Notes: generated from the letters alone by a model not told the origin. 64,000 nt of DNA from Streptomyces leeuwenhoekii (GCF_001013905.1 NZ_LN831790.1:3114001-3178000), one strand, 5' to 3'; shown: positions 32,810-41,811, counted from the first letter of the stretch. Numbers and translations: made by a program.

Positions 32810-34672
32810 TCAGCCACCGCTGGCGGAACCGAGCACCAGCGACACCGTCCGCTCCTCGCCGTCGCGCTCCACGGTCAGCTCCAGGCGGTCGCCGGGGCGG
32901 TGGGCACGGATCTTGACGATCAGTTCCTCGCCGGAGTGGACGCGCTGCCCGTCGACCGCGGTGATCACGTCCCCCGGCCTGACCCCCGCCTTCGCGCCGG
33001 GGCCGCCCTCGGTGACCGCGGGGCCCCCTTCGCCGCTCTCGGTGCCGACGCGGGCGCCGTCGCCCGGGTAGCTCATGTCGAGCGTCACACCGATCACCGG
33101 ATGGGTCGCCCGGCCGCTGTTGATCAGCTCTTCGGCGACGCGCCTGCCCTGGTTGACCGGGATGGCGAAGCCGAGCCCTATCGAGCCGGCCTGGCCGCCG
33201 TCCGGGCTCGCACCGCCGTCGGCGGAGCGGATCGCGGAGTTGATGCCGATGACACGGCCCCGCGAGTCCAGCAGCGGGCCGCCGGAGTTGCCCGGGTTGA
33301 TGGGCGCGTCGGTCTGGAGTGCGTCGACGTACGACACGTCGCTGCCGTCGCCTTCCCCGCCGCCGGCCGTGATGGGCCGCTCCTTGGCGCTGATGATGCC
33401 GGAGGTGACCGTGCCCTCCAGGTCGAAGGGGGAGCCGATGGCGACGACGGGGTCGCCCACCCGCACGTTGTCGGAGTTGCCGAGGGGCAGGGGGGTGAGC
33501 CCGCGCACGCCCTTGACCCGCACGACGGCGAGGTCGTATCCGCTGTCCCGGCCGACGACCTCGGCCCGGGCGGTGGCTCCGCTGTGGAAGGTCACCGAGA
33601 TCTCCCCGTCGTCCCCGGCGGGCTTCACGACGTGGTCGTTGGTCAGGACGTGCCCGCGGCCGTCGAGGACGAAGCCGGTGCCGGTCCCCTCCTCCGCCGC
33701 GCCGCTCACGTGCAGCGTCACCACGCTCGGCAGCGCCCGGGCGGCGATCCCGGCCACGCTGTCCGGGTCCCGCCCGGCCGGCTCCTTCCCGGCCTGCGGA
33801 AGCTCCACGGTGCCCACACCGCCGTGGCGCTCGAGCTGGACGCCCACGACGCCGCCGGCCGTCCCCGAGACGACGGCGAGCAGCACGGCCCCGCCGGCGA
33901 GAGCCTTGCGCGTCCGGCGACGCCGCTGCTCCCGGCTGGGCACGGCGGCCCCGGTCTGCTGGAGGGGCGCGGAAGCGGCGGCCCACGGGTCGTAGCGGCG
34001 CCACGGGTCGGGCGCGGCGGGGGGCTGCGGGGCCGCCGGGGAGGGCGCCGCGGCCGCCGTGCCGGTCACCGGCGGCACGGCGGCGGGCGGAGCCGCCCCG
34101 GGCGCGGGGGGCGGTGGCGGTGTCCCCGGCGGGAGCAGCGGCGTACCGTGCGCCGGGGTCGTGGCGGGGTGCGGGACGGGCGGCGCGGGGGCCCAGGGGC
34201 CCGGGTGGCCGTACGGCGGGGTGTCGTACGGGTCGAGGTCGTGCGGGGGCCGCTCACCGGCCGGGGCGGCCGTCGCCGCGGCCCCGGTGGGCACGGCGGG
34301 AACGGTGGGCACGCCGGACCCGGTGAGCCCGGTCTCATGGACGGTGCTCGCGGCACTGGGCCCGGTGCCACGGGGGTCGGCGGAGTCGTCGGGGTCGCCG
34401 GGGTGCGGGTGCCCCGCTCCGGCGCCGGGGCCGGCCGCCCGGGCCCCGCCCGCGTCGTCGGCGCGGGGGCTTGCGCCCGCGTCCCCCGCCGTCGGCCGCT
34501 CCAGCTCGTAGTCGCCGTCGTCCGCGGTCGGCCGCGGGGGCGTCGCGGGGCGCGCCAGTTCGTAATCGCCGTCGCTCCCGGCCGCGGCCGGGCCGTCCTC
34601 CGGCCGCGCGGGGTCCTGCGGACGAGGCCGGCTGCTCCACCACTTCGCCTTCGGGGGCTTCCCCTCGTTCAT
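32810..34672 (-). CDS. HtrA/DegP-like membrane-anchored serine protease with PDZ domain
   Basis: A 620-residue protein. The first 270 residues are Pro/Gly-rich and cytoplasmic, then one membrane helix (ALAGGAVLLAVVSGTAGGVVG), a trypsin-like protease domain and a C-terminal PDZ domain. The catalytic triad is visible in LTNDHVV (His), YDLAVVRV (Asp) and INPGNSGGP (Ser). HtrA proteases degrade or refold damaged envelope proteins. The gene lies between the anti-sigma and tatB genes, so it is probably a target of the neighbouring ECF sigma factor. The ATG is preceded by GGGAG at short spacing. Confidence 0.93.
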   Translation of the reverse strand: MNEGKPPKAKWWSSRPRPQDPARPEDGPAAAGSDGDYELARPATPPRPTADDGDYELERPTAGDAGASPRADDAGGARAAGPGAGAGHPHPGDPDDSADPRGTGPSAASTVHETGLTGSGVPTVPAVPTGAAATAAPAGERPPHDLDPYDTPPYGHPGPWAPAPPVPHPATTPAHGTPLLPPGTPPPPPAPGAAPPAAVPPVTGTAAAAPSPAAPQPPAAPDPWRRYDPWAAASAPLQQTGAAVPSREQRRRRTRKALAGGAVLLAVVSGTAGGVVGVQLERHGGVGTVELPQAGKEPAGRDPDSVAGIAARALPSVVTLHVSGAAEEGTGTGFVLDGRGHVLTNDHVVKPAGDDGEISVTFHSGATARAEVVGRDSGYDLAVVRVKGVRGLTPLPLGNSDNVRVGDPVVAIGSPFDLEGTVTSGIISAKERPITAGGGEGDGSDVSYVDALQTDAPINPGNSGGPLLDSRGRVIGINSAIRSADGGASPDGGQAGSIGLGFAIPVNQGRRVAEELINSGRATHPVIGVTLDMSYPGDGARVGTESGEGGPAVTEGGPGAKAGVRPGDVITAVDGQRVHSGEELIVKIRAHRPGDRLELTVERDGEERTVSLVLGSASGG

Positions 34673-34777
34673 GCTCTCCCACCGCCGGCCATAGATCGTC
34701 GGCCCCGCAGGCGTGGTCCGCCTCCGGGGCGCCACACCGGATTCAATCAGGTTCGGCCGCGTGCGCGCAGATTCCGC

Positions 34778-35776
34778 TCAGGGGGCCGGAGGGGTGGCGG
34801 AGGCGGAGGGAGCCGGGGTCGGGGCCGGGCCGGGGGTGGGTGCGGCGAGCAGGCCGGGTGCGGTGGGGGTCAGGGGCCAGGAGCTCAGGGCGAGCGGGGG
34901 GACGGTTTCGAGCGGGCGTATCAGCGGGGACAGTAGGGCGCTGGCGGCCGGCAGCGGAGCGGTCAGCGCCCGCACGCTCTCCGTGCGGTGCCCGCCGGCC
35001 CCGGTGGCCGGCAGCCCGGGCAGCAGCGGCGCGGAGACCGCGGTCGGCGCCACGGGGGTGTCGCCGAGCAGCCGGTGCCCCTGCACCTGTACCGGCAGCG
35101 GGCCCGCCGAGCGGCGGCGCTGGTTCTCGGGGACCGCCGTCCCGCCCGCGCCCTGGGGACGCGTCGGTGTGACGTTGCTGCCGGAGCCCGAGCCGCCGCG
35201 CGCCTCCGAGGTGGTGTCCGGGGTGCCGGCGGTGACGCCGCCCAGCGCGATCGCGGCCAGCGACACGGCCCCGGCCGCCACGAACGCGAAGCGCAGTCCG
35301 CGCGAGGCGGACCGGTCGCCGTCGGAGCGGCCGACGTCGTGGACCCGGAAGCCACGCTGCGGCGCGGAGACCGGCAGGACCGAGGAGTGCGGCCGGGAGG
35401 GGACGTAATCGAACTCGAACCGCTCGCTCCGCTTCCCGCCGAAGGCACCGCCGTGCCGTCCGGGCGGCCCGGAGCGCCCGTCGGAGAGCCCTCCCCCGCC
35501 CAGCGGGGAGCCGCCGTCGCCGCCGCTCGCCCCGGGCAGGCCCTGCAGGCGGGCCAGGAAGCTCTCCGAGGGCGGGGGTGGCGCCGCCTGGGCGAAGACG
35601 TTCTTCAGCCGGCGCTGCGCGTCGACCTCCGCCTTGCACTTGGGGCAGGTGGCCACGTGCGCCAGTACGCGCTCGCGCGCGTCATGACCGAGCTCGCCGT
35701 CGACCAGGGCGGCGAGTCGGTCTCCCAGATGCTGCTCCGCGAGGTGTCCCTCGGACGTGGGTCGTGATCCGCTCAC
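34778..35776 (-). CDS. Zinc-type anti-sigma factor (RseA-like)
   Basis: A 332-residue membrane protein. The N-terminal zf-HC2 domain has the Zn anti-sigma motif in [11 protein letters not shown] (Hx3CxxC). A membrane helix ([19 protein letters not shown]) lies near residue 180, and a Pro/Ala-rich extracytoplasmic tail of about 140 residues follows. It should bind the ECF sigma encoded immediately upstream and release it under envelope stress. The GTG start overlaps the sigma stop as GTGA, giving stoichiometric coupled synthesis. The long tail is larger than that of M. tuberculosis RseA as I recall it. Confidence 0.9.
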   Translation of the reverse strand: MSGSRPTSEGHLAEQHLGDRLAALVDGELGHDARERVLAHVATCPKCKAEVDAQRRLKNVFAQAAPPPPSESFLARLQGLPGASGGDGGSPLGGGGLSDGRSGPPGRHGGAFGGKRSERFEFDYVPSRPHSSVLPVSAPQRGFRVHDVGRSDGDRSASRGLRFAFVAAGAVSLAAIALGGVTAGTPDTTSEARGGSGSGSNVTPTRPQGAGGTAVPENQRRRSAGPLPVQVQGHRLLGDTPVAPTAVSAPLLPGLPATGAGGHRTESVRALTAPLPAASALLSPLIRPLETVPPLALSSWPLTPTAPGLLAAPTPGPAPTPAPSASATPPAP

Positions 35777-36558
35777 GCGCTCGCGCCCCCTCCTCCCAGT
35801 GCGGGAACGCGGGGCACGAAGGAGCGGCGCTCGGCGCGTGCCTGCGGGGAGCGGTGGGCGAGCGCCTTGCGGAGCTGGGAGCGGCCGCGGTGGATCCGGG
35901 AGCGGACCGTGCCCAGCTTGACGCCGAGGGTCGCGGCGATCTCCTCGTAGGACAGTCCCTCGATGTCGCACAGGACGACCGCGGCCCGGAACTCGGGGGC
36001 GAGGGTGTCCAGGGCCTGCTGGACGTCCGCGTCGAAGTGCGCGTCGTTGAACGCCTGCTGCGGGGTGGGCTCCTTGCTGGCCAGCCGCTCGGCCGCGTCC
36101 TCGCCGAGCGCGTCGAAGCGGATGCGCTGCTTGCGGCGGACCATGTCCAGGAAGAGGTTGGTGGTGATGCGGTGCAGCCAGCCCTCGAAGGTGCCCGGCG
36201 TGTACGTGGACAGCGAGCGGAAGACGCGGACGAAGACCTCCTGGGTGAGGTCCTCGGCGTCGTGCTGGTTGCCGGTGAGGCGGTAGGCGAGCCGGTAGAC
36301 CCGGCCGCTGTGCGTGCTGACGATCTCCTCCCAGGTGGGCGGAGTCCACGCCGGACCGTCCGCGTCGGTGGAGAAGGTCGCGGTCCGGTCGTGGCCGGCG
36401 GTGCGTCCGGCGGCGTGGCTGGGGTCAGCAGCGGTGTCGTTCACGGATTTCGGCCTGCCCGCCGACCTCAGAAGGCGCCGCAGCATTCCTTCCCGGTCTC
36501 CGGGCGCGGCCGCACCTCCCCTGTCGGCTCTGGTGGTGTCCAGTGGAGCCCCTACCAT
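35773..36558 (-). CDS. ECF sigma factor (M. tuberculosis SigE-like)
   Basis: A 261-residue ECF sigma factor. Region 2 contains [26 protein letters not shown] (in part) and region 4 contains [20 protein letters not shown]. The first 85 residues are an unstructured extension before region 2. Context (anti-sigma, HtrA, TatB downstream and a methyltransferase divergent) matches the sigE-rseA-htrA-tatB order of mycobacteria, so an envelope-stress role is likely. This is not the same gene as Streptomyces sigE of the Cse system. The ATG has GAGG five bases upstream. Confidence 0.93.
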   Translation of the reverse strand: MVGAPLDTTRADRGGAAAPGDREGMLRRLLRSAGRPKSVNDTAADPSHAAGRTAGHDRTATFSTDADGPAWTPPTWEEIVSTHSGRVYRLAYRLTGNQHDAEDLTQEVFVRVFRSLSTYTPGTFEGWLHRITTNLFLDMVRRKQRIRFDALGEDAAERLASKEPTPQQAFNDAHFDADVQQALDTLAPEFRAAVVLCDIEGLSYEEIAATLGVKLGTVRSRIHRGRSQLRKALAHRSPQARAERRSFVPRVPALGGGGASA

Positions 36559-36810
36559 AGCCACCTCGCCCGTTAGCTCCGGATAAGCGGTTTTACGAGA
36601 ATTTGATCTGGGCTGATCCGGCTCGTACCGCTGCGTCCGCGCACCCTCGGGGTCCTGCCCCATCCGTCGCCTCCCCGCGGTCCGGCCGTCCCTGCGCCCT
36701 GTTCGTGCCTTCTTCCGTTCCTCCCCTTCGAACGACCGGTCCCATCTGCGGGTTCCCGACGCCAACGGATACAGTCACGCCCGAGGCAACCACGGGGACA
36801 GGAGAGGGTC

Positions 36811-37443
36811 ATTACCGGCAACCGGCAGACGAGCTGGGCGTTCGCCGACGCCTATGTCGCCGAGGACGACGCGCTGCTCTGGGCCCGCGACCGGGCCCGT
36901 GAGGCAGGACTGCGCTCGGTGTCGCCCGGCACGGGCGCGGCGCTGCGGTTGCTGGCCGCCACCGTGGACGCCAAGGCGGTCGCGGAGATCGGGACCGGCT
37001 GCGGGGTCTCCGGGATCCATCTGCTGCACGGCATGCGGCCGGACGGGGTCCTCACCACGGTCGATCCGGAGCCGGAGCACCAGCAGTTCGCCCGCCAGGC
37101 GTTCCGGGCCGCGGGTTTCGCCAGCAACCGGGCGCGCTTCATCCCCGGCCGGGCGCTGGACGTGCTGCCCCGCCTCGCGGACGCCGGCTACGACCTGGTC
37201 TTCTGCGACGGCGACCGCCTGGAGTACCCGGAGTACCTCGCCGAATCGTTGCGGCTGCTGCGCCAGGGCGGGGTCGTCGTCTTCGAGGGTGCCTTCGCCA
37301 ACGGGCGGACGGTGGACTCGGGGCCGCAGCCGACGGAGGTGCTGCGGCTGCGGGAGCTGCTGCGGACGGTGCGGGAGAGCCAGGAGCTGGTGCCCTCGCT
37401 GCTGCCGGTGGGCGACGGCCTGCTGTGCGCGGTGAAGCGGTGA
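36811..37443 (+). CDS. O-methyltransferase; probable ATT start
   Basis: A class I SAM-dependent O-methyltransferase (210 residues from the ATT). The SAM loop is VAEIGTGCGVSGIHLL, the second motif VLTTVDPEPEH and the metal/post-II region LVFCDGDRLEYPEY. Family-like sequence (TGNRQTSWAFADAYVAED) extends upstream to codon 36811, yet the only in-frame ATG/GTG/TTG near it is GTG 36919, which would remove 36 conserved residues. AGGAG at 36800-36804 is six bases before ATT. I infer an ATT start, as in infC. It is the counterpart of Rv1220c beside sigE. The substrate is unknown. Confidence 0.87.
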   Translation: MTGNRQTSWAFADAYVAEDDALLWARDRAREAGLRSVSPGTGAALRLLAATVDAKAVAEIGTGCGVSGIHLLHGMRPDGVLTTVDPEPEHQQFARQAFRAAGFASNRARFIPGRALDVLPRLADAGYDLVFCDGDRLEYPEYLAESLRLLRQGGVVVFEGAFANGRTVDSGPQPTEVLRLRELLRTVRESQELVPSLLPVGDGLLCAVKR

Positions 37444-37478
37444 CGGCCCGCGGGCCGCGCCCACCGGTCCCGTCCACG

Positions 37479-37516
37479 CAGTCGCCCCGGCACCGCACGC
37501 GGTACCGGGGCGACTG
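37479..37516. terminator. 17-bp bidirectional hairpin
   Basis: CAGTCGCCCCGGCACCG (37479-37495) pairs with 37500-37516 with a single G-T wobble and a four-base loop. It separates the converging methyltransferase and DUF3117 genes. Confidence 0.85.
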
Positions 37517-37537
37517 AACGACTGTGGTCGCTGCGCG

Positions 37538-37705
37538 TCAGCCGACGACCTTCTTGAGGGCGTCGCCGAGCGCGTCGGCCTCGTCAGGGGTCAGCTCGAC
37601 GACGAGTCGACCGCCGCCTTCGAGCGGAACGCGCATGACGATGCCCCGCCCCTCCTTGGTCACCTCGAGCGGGCCATCACCCGTCCGCGGCTTCATGGCC
37701 GCCAT
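37538..37705 (-). CDS. DUF3117 small protein
   Basis: A 55-residue protein starting MAAMKPRTGDGPLEVTKEGR and ending in ALGDALKKVVG. It matches the highly conserved actinobacterial DUF3117 family (Rv1211 in M. tuberculosis, from memory). It is compact and soluble with no membrane segment. ATG follows GGAAGGGGA. Function is unknown. It is a single-gene unit ending at a strong terminator. Confidence 0.9.
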   Translation of the reverse strand: MAAMKPRTGDGPLEVTKEGRGIVMRVPLEGGGRLVVELTPDEADALGDALKKVVG

Positions 37706-38078
37706 GCTCGTTCCCCTTCCTGATACCAGCTCACGTCAAAGCCGACGGCCCCGCGGAGGGCAGGCGCGGTCCAGGGACACGCGACACCGGCATCGAACAC
37801 ATTGCTTCCAAGCCATTATCCCGCATCTCAGGACCCGATGACCAACATCGGTCCGCATCGCTTGGGCAACGCGCGGGAGCAAAACCACTCAATTCGGCGA
37901 TGTAGCTGCGATACTGCGCGCCCGCGCCCACTTCCGCCCAATGAACCCGGACCGGACCTCTTTGACGCAGGTCACACCGCGCCCACCGGCCGCTGCCGGT
38001 GATCTCCGTCATGCTGTCCTGCAGACACCGGACGTACCGAGCGGTACGCCCGCAGCCGCGACTCGGAGGGGATACGCC
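37706..38078. other. Divergent intergenic region between DUF3117 and the enoyl-CoA hydratase gene
   Basis: About 370 bases with a less GC-rich centre (37800-37900) that should contain both promoters. TTGACG near 37970 resembles a -35, but no convincing -10 follows. No gene or operator was found. Confidence 0.4.
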
Positions 38079-38882
38079 ATGGCCGACACCGTGCTCTACG
38101 AGGTGAGCGACGCACTGGCGACGATCACGCTGAACCGCCCGGAGGCGATGAACGCGCTGAACATCGAGACCAAGGCCGCCCTCCGGGACGCGGTGCGGTC
38201 CGCGGCGGCGGACGACGCCGTACGGGCGGTGCTGCTGACCGCCGCCGGGGACCGTGCGTTCTGCGTGGGCCAGGACCTCAAGGAGCACATCGGGCTGCTC
38301 GGCGCCGACCGGGAGACCGGCTCGGGGCAGACGATGAGCACGGTGCGGGAGCACTACAACCCGATCGTGCGGGCGCTGGCCGGGGCGCCCAAGCCGGTGG
38401 TGGCCGCCGTCAACGGGGTGGCCGCCGGGGCCGGCTTCGGCTTCGCACTCGCCGCCGACTACCGGATCGTCGCGGACACGGCGGCGTTCAACACCTCCTT
38501 CGCGGGCGTCGCGCTCACCGCCGACTCCGGCGTCTCCTGGACCCTGCCGCGCGTCGTCGGCCCCGGCCGCGCCACCGACCTGCTGCTCTTCCCCCGCAGC
38601 ATCGGCGCGCAGGAGGCGTACGAGCTGGGCATCGCCAACCGGGTGGTGCCCGCCGCCGATCTGCGCGCCGAGGCCGAGCAGGTGGCGCGGGCGCTGGCCG
38701 CCGGGCCCACGGTGGCGTACGCGGCGCTGAAGGAGTCGGTGGCGTTCGGGCTGACGCACTCCCTGGAGGAGGCGCTGGAGAAGGAGGACGAGCTCCAGAC
38801 GCGGGCGGGCGCGTCCGAGGACCACACGATCGCGGTGCGGGCCTTCGTGAACAAGGAGAAGCCGGTCTACCGGGGGCGGTGA
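38079..38882 (+). CDS. Enoyl-CoA hydratase/isomerase family protein (PaaG-like)
   Basis: A 267-residue crotonase-fold enzyme. Characteristic segments are TLNRPEAMNALN, the oxyanion-hole loop AFCVGQDLKEH, and NGVAAGAGFGFALAADYRI. The second catalytic region reads ALTADSGVSWTLPR, with Asp rather than Glu, as in PaaG-type isomerases, so isomerisation of an enoyl- or oxepin-type CoA ester is as plausible as hydration. Cytoplasmic. ATG follows GGAGGGG. The C-terminus FVNKEKPVYRGR is typical. No other degradation genes are adjacent. Confidence 0.9.
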   Translation: MADTVLYEVSDALATITLNRPEAMNALNIETKAALRDAVRSAAADDAVRAVLLTAAGDRAFCVGQDLKEHIGLLGADRETGSGQTMSTVREHYNPIVRALAGAPKPVVAAVNGVAAGAGFGFALAADYRIVADTAAFNTSFAGVALTADSGVSWTLPRVVGPGRATDLLLFPRSIGAQEAYELGIANRVVPAADLRAEAEQVARALAAGPTVAYAALKESVAFGLTHSLEEALEKEDELQTRAGASEDHTIAVRAFVNKEKPVYRGR

Positions 38883-38912
38883 CCGGCGCCCGGGCCGGCG
38901 CCCGCCCCCGGT

Positions 38913-39497
38913 TCAGCCGCGGCGTGCGGCGCAGTCCGCGAGGTGGTCGTCGACCAGCCCGCACGCCTGCATCAGCGCGTACGCCGTCGTGGGTCCCACG
39001 AAGCGCAGCCCCCGCTTCTTCAGCGCCTTGGACAGCGCGGTCGACTCCGGGGTGATCGCCGGGACGTCCGCGAGGGTCCGCGGGACGGGACGTCCGGCCG
39101 GGTCGGGGGCGTACGACCAGACCAGCTCGTCCAGCTCGCCGGGCGCCCAGCCGGCGAGCACGCGCGCGTTGGCGAGCGTCGCGTCGATCTTGGCGCGGTT
39201 GCGGATGATGCCGGGGTCGGCGAGCAGGCGCTCGCGGTCGGCGTCGGTGAAGGCGGCCACCTCCGCGATCCGGAAACCGGCGAAGGCGGCGCGGAAGCCG
39301 GGGCGGCGGCGCAGGATGGTGATCCAGGACAGGCCGGACTGGAAGGCTTCCAGGCTGATGCGTTCGAACAGGGCGTCGTCGCCGTGGACGGGGCGGCCCC
39401 ACTCCTCGTCGTGGTAGGCGACGTAGTCGGTCGTGGACAGCGCCCAGGGGCAGCGCGGCGCGCCGTCCGGGCCGGCCACGGCGGCACCGGCGCTCAC
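38913..39497 (-). CDS. tag: DNA-3-methyladenine glycosylase I
   Basis: A 194-residue Tag glycosylase that removes 3-methyladenine from DNA in base excision repair. The Zn-binding residues are recognisable: Cys in RCPWAL, His in YHDEEWG, and His and Cys in HLADC at the C-terminus. The catalytic-site stretch SLEAFQSGLSWITILRRR is intact. The GTG start overlaps the stop of the upstream small membrane protein as GTGA, so the two are cotranslated. The pair matches Rv1210/Rv1209 in order, from memory. Confidence 0.94.
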   Translation of the reverse strand: MSAGAAVAGPDGAPRCPWALSTTDYVAYHDEEWGRPVHGDDALFERISLEAFQSGLSWITILRRRPGFRAAFAGFRIAEVAAFTDADRERLLADPGIIRNRAKIDATLANARVLAGWAPGELDELVWSYAPDPAGRPVPRTLADVPAITPESTALSKALKKRGLRFVGPTTAYALMQACGLVDDHLADCAARRG

Positions 39498-39877
39498 CGC
39501 TCGCCGTCCTCGTGCTCGGTCTTGTCCACGCAGACCCGGGCGGGCCGGTCCGCGGGGGCGGCGGCGCGGACCCCCTCCAGCGCAGCCTCCAGCGCCGCCT
39601 CCAGGTCGGCGATCCGGGCGTCGCGTTCGGCGAGCTCGGCGCCGAGGCGGCCGAGGGCGTCGTCGACGTCGGCCATGCGGTAGCCGCGCAGGACCAGGGG
39701 GAAGCGCAGGCGCTCCACGTCCACGCGGCCGACCGGCCGGTCGGGGGGCAGGGCGTCCTGGAGCCGCTCGGGAGCCGCCTCGGGCAGCGGGCCGCTCTCC
39801 CCGCCGCCCACCACGGCCAGTGTCACCGCGGCGACCACGACGGCGAGGGCGACGACCAGGAACAGGAACATAACCAT
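39494..39877 (-). CDS. Single-helix membrane protein with DivIVA-like segment
   Basis: A 127-residue protein. An N-terminal membrane helix (MFLFLVVALAVVVAAVTLAVV) is followed by a linker and a DivIVA-type motif RLRFPLVLRGYRMADVDDAL, then a coiled coil rich in Glu and Ala. DivIVA-like domains bind curved membrane or scaffold polar growth, but this short form is uncharacterised to my knowledge. It may start at the ATG at 39877 or two codons later. It is coupled to tag downstream. Confidence 0.8.
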   Translation of the reverse strand: MVMFLFLVVALAVVVAAVTLAVVGGGESGPLPEAAPERLQDALPPDRPVGRVDVERLRFPLVLRGYRMADVDDALGRLGAELAERDARIADLEAALEAALEGVRAAAPADRPARVCVDKTEHEDGER

Positions 39878-40044
39878 CGCTTGAGGTCCCCACGCTCGGA
39901 GCCGGCGCGCGCGGCGCCGGCGAGGAAGTGTCGAGTCGGCTTCAGCCCCGGCCGGCCGTGCCGAAGCCGCACGGCCGGAGTCGAAATATGTCAGGGTCCG
40001 ATCGTGCCATGCGACGCCGACCGTTAGGGTCGCAGGCGGCCGAA

Positions 40045-40100
40045 GCCCGGGAGAGACCCGGGAAGTACCCGGGGAGCACCCGGGGGGACACCCGGCACGT
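40045..40100 (+). repeat. Five degenerate 11-bp tandem repeats upstream of folP2
   Basis: Units of the form ACCCGGGNAGN occur at 40045, 40056, 40067, 40078 and 40090, ending 20 bases before folP2. Each contains CCCGGG or a close variant and can pair with its neighbours. Confidence 0.7.
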
Positions 40101-40120
40101 ACGAGGAGAGGTCACAGGGG

Positions 40121-40981
40121 ATGCTCAGGCTGGGCAGGCGGGAATTCGAGCCGCACGAGCCGGTGATCATGGCGATCGTGAACCGGACCCCGGACTCCTT
40201 CTACGACCAGGGCGCCACCTTCCGCGACGAACCCGCGCTCGCGCGCGTGGAGCAGGCCGTGGCCGAGGGGGCCGCCATCATCGACATCGGCGGGGTGAAG
40301 GCCGGGCCCGGCGAGGAGGTCACGGCCGAGGAGGAGGCGCGGCGCACGGTCGGTTTCGTCGCGGAGGTGCGGCGCCGCTTCCCCGACGTCGTGATCAGTG
40401 TCGACACCTGGCGCCACGAGGTCGGCGAGGCCGTCTGCGAGGCGGGCGCGGACCTGCTCAACGACGCCTGGGGCGGTGTCGACCCGAAGCTCGCGGAGGT
40501 CGCGGCGCGCTACGGGGTGGGCCTGGTGTGCACCCACGCGGGCGGCGCGCAGCCGCGGACCCGGCCGCACCGGGTCGCCTACGACGACGTCATGGCGGAC
40601 ATCCTGCGGGTGACCCTGTCGCTGGCCGAGCGGGCGGTGGAGCTGGGCGTGCCCCGGGAATCGGTGCTGATCGACCCCGGGCACGACTTCAACAAGAACA
40701 CCCGGCACAGCCTGGAGGCGACCCGGCGGCTCGACGAGATGGTGCGGACCGGGTGGCCGGTGCTGGTGTCGCTGTCCAACAAGGACTTCGTCGGGGAGAC
40801 CCTGGACAAGCCCGTGAAGGAGCGGGTGCTGGGCACGCTGGCGACGACGGCGGTCTCCGCGTGGCTCGGCGCGCAGGTGTACCGGGTGCACGAGGTGGCG
40901 GAGACCCGGCAGGTGCTGGACATGGTCGCCTCGATCGCCGGGCACCGGCCCCCGGCGGTGGCCCGGCGGGGCCTGGCGTGA
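40121..40981 (+). CDS. folP2: FolP2-type dihydropteroate synthase homologue
   Basis: A 286-residue TIM-barrel protein of the dihydropteroate synthase family. The first signature reads IMAIVNRTPDSFYDQGATF, where typical enzymes have N-V-T and DGG; the second is IIDIGGVKAGPG, and VDTW follows. Later motifs LLNDAWGG, DPGHDFNKN and SLSNKDFVGET are present. This is the second actinobacterial DHPS paralogue (Rv1207 type), which in mycobacteria does not replace FolP1. Its true substrate is unknown. ATG follows a GGAGAGG/AGGGG region. It lies divergent to the tag pair and convergent with the LOG gene. Confidence 0.9.
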   Translation: MLRLGRREFEPHEPVIMAIVNRTPDSFYDQGATFRDEPALARVEQAVAEGAAIIDIGGVKAGPGEEVTAEEEARRTVGFVAEVRRRFPDVVISVDTWRHEVGEAVCEAGADLLNDAWGGVDPKLAEVAARYGVGLVCTHAGGAQPRTRPHRVAYDDVMADILRVTLSLAERAVELGVPRESVLIDPGHDFNKNTRHSLEATRRLDEMVRTGWPVLVSLSNKDFVGETLDKPVKERVLGTLATTAVSAWLGAQVYRVHEVAETRQVLDMVASIAGHRPPAVARRGLA

Positions 40982-41017
40982 CGCCCGGCCCCCGGCTCCC
41001 GGGCCGTGGGGAGGCTT

Positions 41018-41776
41018 CTAGCGGCCCGCCTCCTTCGAGACCAGCGCGACCGCCTCGTCCACGTCGTCCGTGACGTGGAAGAGCAGCAGGTCGTGCTCGG
41101 CGGCCTTGCCCTCGGCAATCACCGTGTCGCGGAGCCAGTCGACGAGGCCGCCCCAGTAGGCGGTGCCGAACAGGACGATGGGGAAGCGGGTCACCTTCTG
41201 GGTCTGCACCAGGGTGAGGGCCTCGAAGAGCTCGTCCAGGGTGCCGAGACCGCCGGGCAGGACGACGAAACCCTGCGCGTACTTGACGAACATCATCTTC
41301 CGGACGAAGAAGTAACGGAAGTTCAGCCCGATCTCGACGTACGGGTTCAGTCCCTGCTCGAAGGGCAGCTCGATGCCCAGGCCCACCGAGGTGCCGTTCG
41401 CCTCGCAGGCGCCCCGGTTGGCCGCCTCCATGGCGCCGGGGCCGCCGCCGGTGATCACCGCGAAGCCCGCCTCCACCAGGCCCCGCCCCAGGCGTACGCC
41501 CGCCTCGTACTCCGGCGAGTCCACCGGGGTCCGGGCCGATCCGAAGACGCTGATGGCGGGCGGGAGTTCGGCGAGCGTGCCGAAGCCCTCGATGAACTCC
41601 GACTGGATGCGCAGCACCCGCCAGGGGTCGGTGTGCACCCAGTCGGAGGGGGCCCGCTCGTCCAGCAGGCGCTGGTCCGTCGTACTGGCCTGGACCTGGC
41701 CGCGCCTGCGGAGGACCGGTCCCAGGCGCTGCTCCTCGGGCGGACGCTTCTTGCCCTCGGGGTTGCCGGTAGCCAT
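41018..41776 (-). CDS. LOG-family protein (cytokinin-activating type or PpnN-like)
   Basis: A 252-residue protein with a Rossmann-like fold of the lysine-decarboxylase-like/LOG family. Signature motifs are VFGSARTP, GGGPGAMEAANRGA, and PGGLGTLDELFEALTLVQT (the PGGxGTxxE motif). LOG enzymes hydrolyse nucleoside monophosphates to base and ribose-5-phosphate. The older name lysine decarboxylase is incorrect. The N-terminal 60 residues are charged and probably flexible. It is minus strand, downstream of dapE, with a 14-bp palindrome in the intergenic space. Confidence 0.92.
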   Translation of the reverse strand: MATGNPEGKKRPPEEQRLGPVLRRRGQVQASTTDQRLLDERAPSDWVHTDPWRVLRIQSEFIEGFGTLAELPPAISVFGSARTPVDSPEYEAGVRLGRGLVEAGFAVITGGGPGAMEAANRGACEANGTSVGLGIELPFEQGLNPYVEIGLNFRYFFVRKMMFVKYAQGFVVLPGGLGTLDELFEALTLVQTQKVTRFPIVLFGTAYWGGLVDWLRDTVIAEGKAAEHDLLLFHVTDDVDEAVALVSKEAGR

Positions 41777-41811
41777 GTGAGCTCCCTCCGCTTGCGGTTT
41801 CGTGCGCCTCA

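Noticed and set aside
35773..36558. Naming the ECF sigma gene sigE
   Set aside because: In Streptomyces that name belongs to a different gene in the CseBC system. This one is the mycobacterial SigE-like paralogue.
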